DNA of 64,000 bases from Ianthella basta. Lineage: Eukaryota; Porifera; Demospongiae; Verongiida; Ianthellidae. Position numbers and translations under genes: made by a program. The DNA lies in assembly GCA_964019415.1 (NCBI GenBank), contig OZ025882.1, positions 5,711,063-5,775,062 on the forward strand, written 5' to 3'. Under the pieces are notes generated by a model. That model searched no databases. It worked only from the letters and a program-made list of their open reading frames with translations, and had not been told where the DNA came from. Shown here piece by piece: positions 32,476-43,475 of this stretch (positions are counted from its first letter, which is position 1; each line of letters opens with the position of its first letter).

Positions 32476-35283
32476 CTAGGCTGCATCAATCAGGTGCTTA
32501 TGTTCCTCATCAGTGCAAGTATCACGAGGGCTTCCTTCAACCTTGTGATGAGTGAACATGTGTTTGATGATGTATGCAAACAGTGCTAGGAGACCAGAGG
32601 TGAACAGGACAGTGAAGATGTGTCTCAAGTCATAAAGGGTATTGTGTCTGTCGGCATAAAATTCTTTGTGCATGACTGACAAGAATGCACCACAAACAAA
32701 AGTACCCAGGATGAAGAAAATGATAGAACAACAATGTGGTAAGCACTGCTTGCAGCGTGTGATGCAAGGAAGAAAGAGAAGGGCTGTGCATGTGGTGAAG
32801 AAAGAGAAAGCTACAAGCATTGAGCAAATGTGATGAAACACAATCAAGGGAAATATCAAAAGACACACCATCTGAAACACAATGTACACAGAGAGCACCT
32901 GCATGAAGAGCACCATTCCTGCACACCCAACTGGCTTCAGCATGTACAGCATGCACTGTCTCCTGTTCAGACCTCGCCTGTCCATGGCCATCACCTTTGT
33001 GCTGATGTACCACAGGAGGAAGGAGAATTCCACAAGGTAGAACACACCCATCATCCCAAAGACATAGTACCCAATTTTCACAAAAGGCATGTAGCAGGGC
33101 CGTCGGAGGCGGTACGGCCGGTACGGCCATGGCCGTACCACTTTTTGAACAGCTAGCAGTTTTTTAATTTTCAAAAGCAGTGTTTTTAGCTACTAAACTA
33201 GATAACTCCTACCCTACCCTAACTAACCGTTGAGGATGCAATGAAACAGGAGATATCAAGTAGGGTCCAATACTTCACGATTTGCAAGCACGCTCCTTTC
33301 TTCCGCCATGTTTTGTTACGTAATCGATTCAAAACGTAATAAAGATGGAGGCCAGCAGCGCAGGGAATCGTTTTCTCGCACCAATAGACCCACATCACCT
33401 GGCGCTAAGAAGCATGGCTTGTAGCACCACACGTCAGCGAATCGCTATACCCTTAATGGTGATGTAACAATTCAAAATGGCCTCATCGTCGAAGCACGTG
33501 GACCTAAGAACGCCGACAATAGGTGACAAGCCTCCTCAGCCTTGCGCAGGTTTTCAGGAATTGCTAATCTGTGGAAATATTGATATGGTTTCATTCATTA
33601 ATATATTATATATATACTGTGTACAGACAATGCATGCAAAACAAGTACTTGATTTATTGTGAAATCTATGTAACCCTCTTAAACGACTTACTGACTGATC
33701 GAGAGTGCATGCTGGGCTAGCAAAGGCATCACCATTCTTGAGGCACAGATCTGTAGCAAACGTTATCTGTATGATAATTAAAAGTAGCTAAAAAAAATTT
33801 TTGCTCGCTACGCTCGCAACATTTTGTATCCTTCACCCTATGGCCTTACCACTTCTAAATTGCCTCCGACGGCCCTGTGTAGGCTGTGGATATGATAGTG
33901 CTTTTGGTGGTAATGACATTGTTGAACAAAGCAAGTGCCAGAAATTGGTACAAATACAAAATCACAAACCAAACCCAACATTGTAGCATGGCAGAGAAGA
34001 GAAGCGATTTGGCTTTGGGATTCACTGGGTGGAAGATGTGGTGGTTCTTCTTCATCATTGGTAGCACCTTAAGTACCATGAGAGACAGACTAATAACCAC
34101 TAGAAACAGGACCACAGTGAACTTTTGATCTGGCCTCTTTTCTCTGAATTGAATGGCTTCATGTATATCTGATGCAGAAAGTCTTCATTTGTCATCACAG
34201 ATTTCATCCACTGCATGTAATATATTATAATGGGAATAGAAGTTGGGTATAATATTTTGTGATCTCTTTGCATGCATGAGATCTATACACTGTACATGTT
34301 TGCATTGTAGTTCTTTACCTGGGATATGACTCCATTCATAGCTGTGGAAGCTCTGGTGTTGGGGCAGAATGGGAAGGGTGGTGTCCAGCATATCTCAATA
34401 GTTCCATCCAATGCCTTAGGTATAACACCAGAAGTGAAGTAATCCAAAAAGGTATCAGTAGGTATGGAAATAAGAAAGAGTTTCTGCAATGTGAAGGGGA
34501 CAGACTCAAAAATAGGCCAAGAGTACACAGCTGTTGTACTGCAGATGTCCTGTGTGTCAGATGCTTTGCAACACTTGTCTTCCGGGTGGCTGCTGACATT
34601 TTGAGATGCTGCTACATGAATGTGCATGTGAATCAGCAGAAAGGAGGTCCATGTCTTTATATTCCATTGCTCAATCTTGTCTGCTGCTGGTGTTTTCTGG
34701 AACAGTGCACACAGCTGGTCTGTGTTTGCAATGCAGCTGATGTTCCTGGTATTTCCAATTGTCTTGCATGGGTCCTGATTCATTGCTACAAATTAGGCCA
34801 TGCATCAGGAGGTAATGGGCAATAACATAGCTGCTACTACAATTGGATTATTAACAATATGTTGTACAGGATACGTACTTTACTTTTAGTTCATTTCCTA
34901 CATAATTGCTGAGAAAGCCCTGCCATGGAATTATGCTGCTAGTAGTGGAATACATAACTTACTCTACTATTGCAGTACTTAAAGAATCTACGTACATACG
35001 TGACATTGCAGACACGTATACGTCATACATAGTATCCTATAGTTTGAAACGTGTTGAGCATGCAGTTTCTTGGAAGACAATTATAACTCTATTGTATCAG
35101 GTAGGAAATCATTTCTACCATTTAAGCAACTGCATGTGTCTCTATACAGCCCCATCATGTGAACATGACTACAGCAATACACATACGTAACTTACTGGCA
35201 ATCTCCTCATTTCCTGAGGAGGCCCTGAAATGGGATGCTGCTAACACTAGGAGAACAAGTGCCTCAGCACTTGTCTTCCCCAT
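32476..35283 (-). pseudogene. 7TMx copy E, disrupted by a DNA transposon
   Basis: Signal-peptide exon 35196-35283 (MGKTSAEALVLLVLAASHF) and ectodomain exon 34319-34785 (155 codons, KCCKASDTQDIC and WTPPFPFCP motifs) are intact with good splice sites. The transmembrane exon (32476-34210) is split by a 783-bp hAT-like element at the start of TM3. It also lacks one base relative to copy J near 34105-34112, which breaks the frame before TM1. The downstream part (TM3 to tail, ending DEEHKHLIDAA) is still open, so the decay is recent. A truncated secreted ectodomain is the most it could make. Confidence 0.8.
33095..33877. mobile_element. hAT5-like element inside copy E
   Basis: A 783-bp insert with perfect 16-bp terminal inverted repeats CAGGGCCGTCGGAGGC and a 5-bp target duplication TGTAG (33090-33094 and 33878-33882). 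The other copies read straight through this site. CAGGG ends are typical of hAT, and 5-bp duplications are known for the hAT5 group. No transposase frame is seen, so it is non-autonomous. Confidence 0.85.
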
Positions 35284-35318
35284 CGTTTCACCAATTGTTA
35301 AAATTGCTGCTGTCCCAA

Positions 35319-35326
35319 CTTATATA
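35319..35326 (-). promoter_or_regulatory. TATA box of copy E
   Basis: TATATAAG on the minus strand, about 36 nt upstream of the ATG at 35283. The same element in the same place lies upstream of copy J (59377-59384), copy G and the orphan exon at 51.76 kb, so the 5' UTR must be very short. Confidence 0.55.
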
Positions 35327-35749
35327 CAGATTAATATGTGTTGTTGTTGTTGCTGCATCTGGGCTTTCAAACTCAAAAATGGACTGAGATTCCATTCCTT
35401 TGTACTCCTCCATGGTACGTGACTGTCAGCCCATGCAGAGTAGGTTTCAGTTATCTTCTGCATTTTGGAACATTCCATTAATAACAAATACATTTTCAGC
35501 CAGTCACATAACTTCATGAAATGGAAGGAAGTCTTGAACTAATCTTCTAGTGTACATCAATTAAAGAAGCAAAGCTAACACTTTTTGATTGCTTTGGCTG
35601 TAGATGCTTTCTGTAACTGTGAGTCCTTCTGTAGTATAATGAGACTGATGCAGCTTTATAACATCATTTCAGCATCTCCACAACAAACCCTCCATTCAAT
35701 CAGTAGGACAGGTATTAATTGGCAATGGTAACACCATCTTTGTGTGTTT

Positions 35750-36600
35750 CAGCCACTTCCAAGCAGACTAGCAAACTTCTGAAAGCATGCAGGACCTCAT
35801 GATGGAGACCACAGTGACAGTATAGATATATTATACATGTATGACCAAGCCACTTTCTACGCAGAGTAGCATTGTAAGATATACTGTGAGTGGAAGTAAA
35901 GTGAGACCTATATAAAATGAATCATTACTGGTCATGAGCATGATGGTTGTGAATTCAAGTGGTGGTAGATCGGTCTGTACATGCTATTGTGTACATACTG
36001 TATTATTACGCGACTTGCACTGTACATACATATATACATCAATCACCAGTTTAATGTTTCTTCATCCCTGGTAGCAGGACAAGAATGTATAACATTTACA
36101 CCCCTACGACCCTAAAGCCAATTATGGTGTGTTTGTGCAGTATGTTATCTTTTGGCTATACTCAACATATATGGCTTTGTTGCCACAACTAAAGGTGTTA
36201 CTATACAGCTGTATAAATAAGCTGCAATTTCAACTTCAATCATAACTACTTAGTTTCACTTCTGCAAGTATGCAAGCACCAAGAATAATGGTTTCTGTAT
36301 CATTCTATAGCAATAATACCATATCAAGTTGTATATGACATGGTACCTTCATACTTGTATGACATTGTGCACTGACAATATGACAGTATGTACATGCAAT
36401 GCAGGACCGCAATGGTGTGAGAGCAGTCTCCACACTGCATGATTGCGGTATTAACTAGTGACTATTGCATGCACAAATGTTCTACTCTGGACACATACCT
36501 TGACTTAAACAACAACCATGACATTCAAATGAATGCAGAGGTGAAAGTACAAAGGTTATAGTGACTTATGACTGAGATATGCCACATGTTGTTATGCTAT
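35750..36600. repeat. 7TMx flank block U2
   Basis: Copy of the U block (see 30040-31240), almost identical to U4 at 45975-46860. No gene seen. Confidence 0.7.
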
Positions 36601-36660
36601 GTAGCCACACATGATAACTGTACATGTTAAGGTTGTACACTTGCTATTATACTACCCAAA

Positions 36661-36740
36661 TCTGTGACACTTGCAACTCTCCAAAATTGTGACACTTGCT
36701 TCTCCCCAAATTTGTGGCACTTGCTTCTCCCCAAATTTGT
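36661..36740. repeat. 25-bp tandem repeat, about 3 units
   Basis: Unit TGTGRCACTTGCTTCTCCCC plus AAATT, three units here and four in the duplicate at 46919-47027. This is a copy-number difference between the two 10-kb duplicates. Confidence 0.8.
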
Positions 36741-36804
36741 GATAGCTACTATCTATACAAGCCAAGTACCTAGATCATGCTATCTTCATTCCATCCATTA
36801 CTAC

Positions 36805-37174
36805 TGCAGGTATACACAGGCAGGTATAGGTCAAAACAAAATACAGTAACGACTGTCCAGGACCTATCCTACCTGGAGATGGGCCACACTTTGGCAGTCG
36901 GAGTTGAGGATGACAACACAGAGCCAGCCATCACAGTGGTGAAGGTCGTTTCAGGAGAAATGATCACAGTCCACTAGCTGAAAGGCACATACACCTCCTC
37001 ATTGAAGCCTTGTCAACTCCACTAGGGAAAAAACTGGTCTCTTGGGAGGATGACATTCCAAGAAACAGCATCTTAATTTTTGACTTCAGCCGGAGCAAGA
37101 ATGGACACTTAAGAATAGCAACAACTGCACATCTAAAGGACATGTATGCAACTTATACTCAACAGAACATGTAA
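36805..37174 (+). other. Coding-like stretch, unrecognised, in two frames
   Basis: A plus-strand stretch that looks coding, spread over two frames: first VQDLSYLEMGHTLAVGVEDD, then LAERHIHLLIEALSTPLGKK and WEDDIPRNSILIFDF to a stop near 37174. The duplicate at 47085-47454 keeps both parts with mostly conservative changes. No family is recognised. It may be an old gene or transposon remnant carried in the duplicated unit, or the end of a gene whose other exons I cannot see. Confidence 0.3.
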
Positions 37175-38351
37175 TCTAGCATTATTTCAACGATACTAAC
37201 CTCACATTTGTCAATTATATAATGGCTCAGTATAATATGCACAAACATAATTGTCAAATTAACAGTTTCCTCAAGAACGTAATCATACAGATAGTACTTA
37301 CATCTTGGCTCAGTATATTGTTAGCAGTATAATTACAGCATTACACAAAATTTTGAAATCTTTATTTGTGCATAAAATGGCTAATATTATGTGTGCGCAT
37401 GAAATAGACCCTAAGAAAATACCTATAAAATAGAGAAAATATGAGCGTTTTCCATAGGAATTGGATAAAAGCCATCAAAATTTGCTAATCAGAAACTAAT
37501 GATTTACTTCAGAACATGTTGAAGTCTGGCAGAAACGTTTAGACACAAGAGATTCGATCGGTATGCAATGGCATTAATATTTTAGCGGTAAGGAAGTACG
37601 TATCTATAATGTACTTAACAATAGCTGTTGCAGATTAGCATGGTATCTTGGTGTCTTGCAACTTAGTAAAAACAAGAGTTCTTCATTTGTAACCATGCAA
37701 CTGCGGTTGGTCTTGTCATTAATTGATGTCCTCTGCCTATAGAGAAATAGACCATCAAACTACACAATGTTTCAACCACAGCTCGGTCTCAGGGACAATG
37801 CAGTGTGTCCAAGAATGCACATGCCCTGAATACTGGCTGAAGGGTTCAGATACAAGAGATTGGAGTGGTGACTCAGTGTGCACTCAGTGCCGCTCAGCAT
37901 CACATGGAAACTATTGCTCCTGTTTGTATCTTGAGGAAATCCCAATACTTCTGCAATTCCTATGTACATCTTTTGACATCTGAGAATGCTATTTGTAAAT
38001 TGAGCACACTGAGCTGTTGTGTGATGCATTTTACAGTTAATCCAGTGCACACTGACAGCCACCATGTGTACACCAGACTATTATCAGTACAGTATATGTA
38101 AGTGAATGCTTCATAATTGCTGACTGGCAAGCATTGTTTCTTTAGATTCTTGACTTCTTTACATGCTCACTGTGTCATTCGCCATACACAGCATGATTAT
38201 ACAATTACATCCACACTTCAAACACATTGCTACAGTCAATAGCCTATGTATAATGCTATGTTCATGCACAAACAGTGAAGAATTGACTATAGGTTTTGCT
38301 GTTACTGAAATAATGGTTGCATGAGGCTTTCACTATCTTGAATGCGTAAAG
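37175..38351. other. 3' flank of copy F, no gene seen
   Basis: AT-rich intergenic DNA, duplicated at 47455-48651. A plus frame at 37723-37983 (CVQECTCPEYWLKGSDTRDW) is similar in both duplicates (48002-48256), but its end differs and no splice context supports it. Confidence 0.45.
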
Positions 38352-40604
38352 CTAAGAATCCCTTTCCACTGAAAGTAGTGACTGTTCCTCTGTCTTGTCA
38401 GTGTCTGTACGTGAGTCACTCTTCAGTATGTATTGACTGAACATTGATTTGACTGTGTAAACTAATACTGCAAATATTCCAGAAGCAAATAAACCCGAAA
38501 TGATTTGACTTGCATTGTAAGTGGTGCTCCATTTACCATTCATAACTTGTGTTAGATCATATGTGAATCCAGCACAGATTAAAGCTATCAGGACAATGAA
38601 CACAACTGGACCACTTTGCTGTGGGCACCTTCTGCATCGTGTGACACATGGAAGGAGAAGGAGTGCTGTGCTTGCAATCAAGACAATGAGTATGATTAGG
38701 TAAGCTCCCAGAACCAGAAGTACAAACAAGGGATAGGCAAGAAGGCCAATCAGGAAATATGTAAAATACCAGGATGCCACCTGCATGAAGAGTACCATTC
38801 CTGCATACCCAACTGACTTCAGCATGTACAGCATGCACTGTCTCCTGTTCAGACCTCGCCTGTCCATGGCCATCACCTTTGTGCTGATGTACCACAGGAG
38901 GAAGGGGAATTCCACAAGGTAGAACACACCCATGATCCCAAAGACATAGTACCCAATGTCCACAAAAGGCATGTAGGCTGTGGATATCACAGCATTCCTG
39001 GAGAGTAGGAAGTCCTTGAACAATGACAGACCTCTAAACTGGTAACTGTATAGATACATGAACCACATCCAAGACTGGATCATGGTGGAGAAGAGAAGGG
39101 ATTTGGAGACAGAATTCCTTGCCTTTTGGTGCTTGAGTGGATACTGTTTTGTAAGCCAACACAGTCCCAAAATAATTAGTAATGATGAAAAAATCAAGCG
39201 ACTGTATAATAGAATTGCATTCTTTGTTGAAAGGTTCCTTTGAGCTTCAGCATTAAATGATATGTCACAGTTGTCTGTAAGTTGCTTGTTGTCAGATGCA
39301 GATTTCACCAGCTAAAATAGTAATTTGTAGGAAGTAATGATAGGAAGATAGTAGGAAAATATAAAATTATGCATGCAGTTAAAAGAAAACAAGCAATGAG
39401 AACATTAGAAGCAAGTAATATATATACTGCTGGAAATTGAGAAAATTCTGGCCATTGTTACTCCATTAAATGCTGGAGTTTCCTCTTACAGCCATGCATG
39501 CAATGGGCTCAGCAAATACATGGTGTTATACTGCTACAATGATCAAATCATTTACCTCCTGGACAAAGTCTCCTGTATCAAGATGCCCTGAGCAAAATGG
39601 CAATGGTACAGTCCAGGATGTCTCAGTAATGCTCATTGATAGCCAAGACTGGAAGCGGTCGAAATATTCAAGTACTGGAATCAAACATGTCAGCAGTGCA
39701 GCAGGATAAGCATAAAAGATGGTCTGGGAGTAGACGGCTTGCATTGTGCAGACATCATCTGGGTCAGAAACCTGACAGTAGCTACTGCTGTTGGTTGTGA
39801 CCCCATTGGTAGAAATATCATTACCTTCACTGACAAAATTATGTATGTGAATCAGCCACATAGGTGGTAAATCAGAGGTTGGGATCTGTGGTGAGTCATT
39901 TTCATATCTGTCCTGAAAGATGCACCAGAGTTCCTTTGAGTTTGAAATGCAATTCACTTCAGTGGACTTTAAATTGCAAGCTGACTGATATGTGTTCCCA
40001 GGACGCAGCCCCTCTGTATGAAATGAGAAGTTATCATGGAATGTACTCATAGCTCAAAGCACTGTATGCAGTTGCACGTAGTCTCATGTGCTGAGACACT
40101 ATTAGCTATTCAGTGATTGTACAACAATATACAGGCAGAGACATAGGGACTGAAAGCAAGATTAGGTGCACCCACTACATATATTGCAAATGTGTTCTGC
40201 CATGGGCGTAGGGAGGTGGGTTTCCACGGGGTTTCAGGAAACTGCCTTTCAAGCAGCTAGTCATACAATGACAATTAAATTAAAGAGAAGTTCTTCAGAG
40301 CAACAGACTTGAGGACGACTTAGCATTGCTACTGAACTTTTCTGTATAAGATAGTATCCGTTCGCCTCTTTTATCGTTTTTCCATGATTCTAGCAGCCAA
40401 AATTTCACTTCGCTCTTGGCAGCCATTTGGTGATGCAATATAACGTCATAATAAACAGGAAACCCGTATAAAATTCCCAGCTACACCCCTGTAGACTGCA
40501 TGGCATCATTTACCAGTGTTCCTGTCCTTCGTCACTGCAGGGGTTCCTGTTGCACCATCACAGACAGCTGCAGCAGCTAGTACACAGAGATACAGTCCCC
40601 ACAT
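38352..40604 (-). CDS. 7TMx copy F, intact seven-helix receptor-like protein
   Basis: Three exons with matching phases: 40514-40604 (signal peptide), 39556-40013 (ectodomain, 152 codons) and 38352-39311 (transmembrane, 320 codons with stop), about 502 aa. The signal, MWGLYLCVLAAAAVCDGA, is unrelated to the MGKTSAEAL-type signals of copies C, D, E and J. The ectodomain has NSSSYCQVSDPDDVC and WTVPLPFCSG motifs and several further Cys. The 7TM exon keeps AYMPFVDIGYYVFGIMGVF (TM3) and MAMDRRGLNRRQC. The tail is short and polar, ending LLSVERDS. No disruptions seen. It is nearly identical to copy H across the 10-kb duplication. Confidence 0.78.
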
Positions 40605-40981
40605 ACTTGTCTTCACGTTGTTGGGCAGGCTGAATGCAAATGTGTCGTTGTTGGATCCTATATCTAGTAGTTAGAACCTGTACAGTGTGACAGTTTGGGG
40701 AATGGAAAATGGCTTGATGGACAGAAGCGCATTTCATTTGAAACATAGACTCAACAGCAAATCATAGTGGAATGTACAGAATTTGGCCATCAGCTTTGAA
40801 AATGCAGAACATCAACATTTCCAAGTCACTTTGTGCCTTGGGTGCCGGGAGAGATAAGAAAGTGCTGTCTATGCCACCAGCAAGACAACTGGATTGGAGT
40901 CTTGAGCATATATGTTCATTTTTAGTCACACTGAGTTGTCCTTTGCTACGTATTTCTGTTCTGATGCAATGTCATTGAATA

Positions 40982-41589
40982 CATTGATCCCGTTGCCATG
41001 GTAACGTGCATCTAAACGATGATTCTAAATCTCAGATAAGCATTCCAATTGCTTTGCACGTGATTATAAATGCCGTAAACGTACGTGGCGGGCAGAGTGC
41101 GCGTGACGATAAATCCCATTCACGTACGTGGCGGGCAGAGTGCGCGTGACGGTAAATCCCATACACGTACGTTGCGGGCAGAGTGCGCGTGAAGTGTATA
41201 ATGACGTCATCACTGCCATTTTGTATCTGCTGTGATACGAGCTTGTCGCTGCGAGTTTTTCCTTCAGTTCTCGCCGAATGGCCTCCCTACGAAGCAGGCG
41301 TAAGGGCAGACGGTGAAGGAATGTAATGAGAAAGATTACGGGTGCCGTAGAGTTCTTTTATTGAGCTTTCGCATCGTCATCCATTGCCAATGACGCGGGC
41401 GTCGTCAAGAGGAGCTGGTGGAGAGAATTTTTCATTGGATTAGTGAACAGTTTTTGGATCTATATCACTTAAATGCCGACCAATCGGTGTCTGCGAAGAT
41501 TTAGACCACTCAGCACTCGGGCGTTTCGCGCCCTCGAGCTTCCTGCTCCAAATCCCGCAGACACCTCTTGGGCGGCATTTAACTATTAC
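40982..41589. mobile_element. Hairpin-ended element, 608 bp, upstream of copy F
   Basis: Absent from the matching site by copy H (about 51290), so it inserted after the duplication or was lost from H. The left end carries GTTGCCATGGTAAC. Three 43-bp direct repeats lie at 41080-41190. The right end is an imperfect hairpin with arms of about 57 bp (41467-41526 and 41527-41583). Flanking ATA may be a short target duplication. It shares ends and architecture with 43681-44460. No coding seen. Confidence 0.65.
41080..41190. repeat. 43-bp direct repeat, nearly 3 units
   Basis: The unit begins CGTACGTGGCGGGCAGAGTG, with starts at 41080, 41123 and 41166. It is rich in CpG and ACGT/GCGCGTGA motifs. 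Confidence 0.85.
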
Positions 41590-42065
41590 ATATACATTGT
41601 GCAGCTGCATTAAAACTGCACCATCCTTCCTGGGTATCAGAATAACTCCTTCCGTAGGGATGTTGCCCACCAGTTTCTGCCTGTTGGCATGACCATGAGG
41701 TACATACTAACTTGCACCAATAGTGTGCCATTTCAAACTTTGTCTTTGTATATGCTACGTATATACTGTACATAACATTGCACACATGTTTATGTACAGT
41801 ATCCCATAGTTTGAAACGTGTTTGAGCATGCAGTTCCTTGGAAGACAATTATAACTCTTCTGTATGTGGCAGGAAATCATTTCTACCATTTTTAAGGCAA
41901 CTGCATGAGTCTCAGTATATATGTTACGCGCACGTGCATACCTCCAACCTGTGCAAAGCTCCAACTCATGACCACATGACCGGAAAAAGTTTCGTTAGTT
42001 TACAGCCCCATTATGTGAACATGCCTCCATAAACACACACACACACACACACACACACAACTTAC

Positions 42066-42150
42066 TGGCAATCTCCCTATTTGCTGAGGAGGCTTTAAAG
42101 TGGGATGCTGCCAACACTAGGAGAGCAAGTACCACAGCCGTCTTCCAATC
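42066..42150 (-). pseudogene. Orphan 7TMx signal-peptide exon upstream of F
   Basis: Retains the donor and most of the leader sequence found in copies C, E and J, but the start region is altered (no ATG at the usual place) and no matching ectodomain exon follows. Copy F uses a different leader exon at 40514-40604, so this looks like a left-over of the older 5' end. Confidence 0.55.
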
Positions 42151-42624
42151 GTTCCGCCAATTGTCAAAAATTGCCGCTGTCCCAACTTAGAAACAGATTA
42201 ATACATGGTGCATACTTGTTGTTGGTGCTGCATCTCGGCTTTCAAATTCAGACTGACATGCCATTCCTGTGTACTCCTCCATGGTACATAACTGTCAGCC
42301 CATGCAGAGGAGGTTTTAGTTATCTTCTGCATTATGGAAACATTCCATGAATAACAAATACATTTTCAGCCAGACACATACCTTCATGAAATGGAAGGAA
42401 GTCTTGAATTACTCTTCTAGTGTACATCAATTAAATATTAAGCAAAACTAACACTTTTTGATTGTTTTGGCCGCTGTAGATGCTTCCTGTAACTGTGAGT
42501 CCTTCTGTAGTATAATGAGTCTCGTGCAGCTTTATAACATCACTTCAGCACCTCAACAACAAACCCTTCATGCAATCAGTAGGACAGGTATTAATTGGCA
42601 ATGGTAACACCATCTTTGTGTGTT

Positions 42625-43270
42625 TCAGCCATTTCCAAGCAGACTAGCAAACTCCTGAAAGCATACAGGAACTCATGATGGAGACCACAGTGACAGTATA
42701 GATATATTATACATGTATGATCAAGCCACCTTCTGTGCAGAGTAGCATTGTAAGATATACTGTGAGTGGAAGTAAAGTGAAACCTATATAAAATGAATCA
42801 TTACTGGTCATGAGCATGATCATGGCTGTAGTAGATTTGTGTGTACATGCTATTATGTACATACTGTATTATTACGTGACTTGCACTGTACATACATATA
42901 TACATCAATCACCAGTTTAACGTTTCTTCATCCCTGGTAGCAGGACAGGAATGAATATACACTACACCTTCTGTATGTGTAATGAGCAGAGGGTTGCAGG
43001 GGTGTGTACCTGTACATGTGTGAATGTTTAAGAAATAAGTAATAACATTTACACCCCTACGACCTCAAGCCAATTATGGTGTGTTTGTGCAGTATGTTAT
43101 CTTTTGGCTATACTCAACATATGTGGCTTTGTTGCCACAACTAAAGGTGTTTTGCCATGCAATGCTGAAAATGTTTATACATCGATAATTATATTTATGT
43201 GCTGCAATTTCAACTTCAATCATAACTACGTAGTTTCACTTCTGCAAGTATGCAACACCAAGTATAATGG
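42625..43270. repeat. 7TMx flank block U3
   Basis: Copy of the U block, joined at 43272 to one arm of the fold-back element. Confidence 0.7.
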
Positions 43271-43271
43271 T

Positions 43272-43475
43272 TAATTAAGATGGTCTATGTACCATGGTGA
43301 CACGAATGAAAGACAGCATTCAGAACTACATATGGTAAGGAAATAAGGGGAAGGAAAAAATGGCAGTGAACTGGACCAACACCAGCAACCTCCAGATTGT
43401 TAGCCGACCCTTTAGCAACCGGGTCACTGGTCACCGCCAACAGCCACTGATTCATTCCCTTCATATATACCAATG
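43272..43475. mobile_element. Single arm of the fold-back element
   Basis: Matches the left arm at 31243-31440. It stops at a junction with the transmembrane exon of copy G, so the element probably took part in the deletion that truncated G. Confidence 0.6.

Noticed and set aside
33095-33877. Considered whether the insert in copy E is a true intron
   Set aside because: It has no GT..AG ends. Perfect 16-bp TIRs and a 5-bp target duplication show that it is a transposon.
36661-36740. 25-bp repeats considered as a CRISPR-like array
   Set aside because: Units are directly adjacent with no spacers and the genome is animal-like. It is a simple minisatellite.
37723-37983. Frame with CVQECTCPEYWLKGSD, duplicated at 48.0 kb
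   Set aside because: The end of the frame differs between copies and there are no splice sites or domain. Conservation is explained by the recent duplication.
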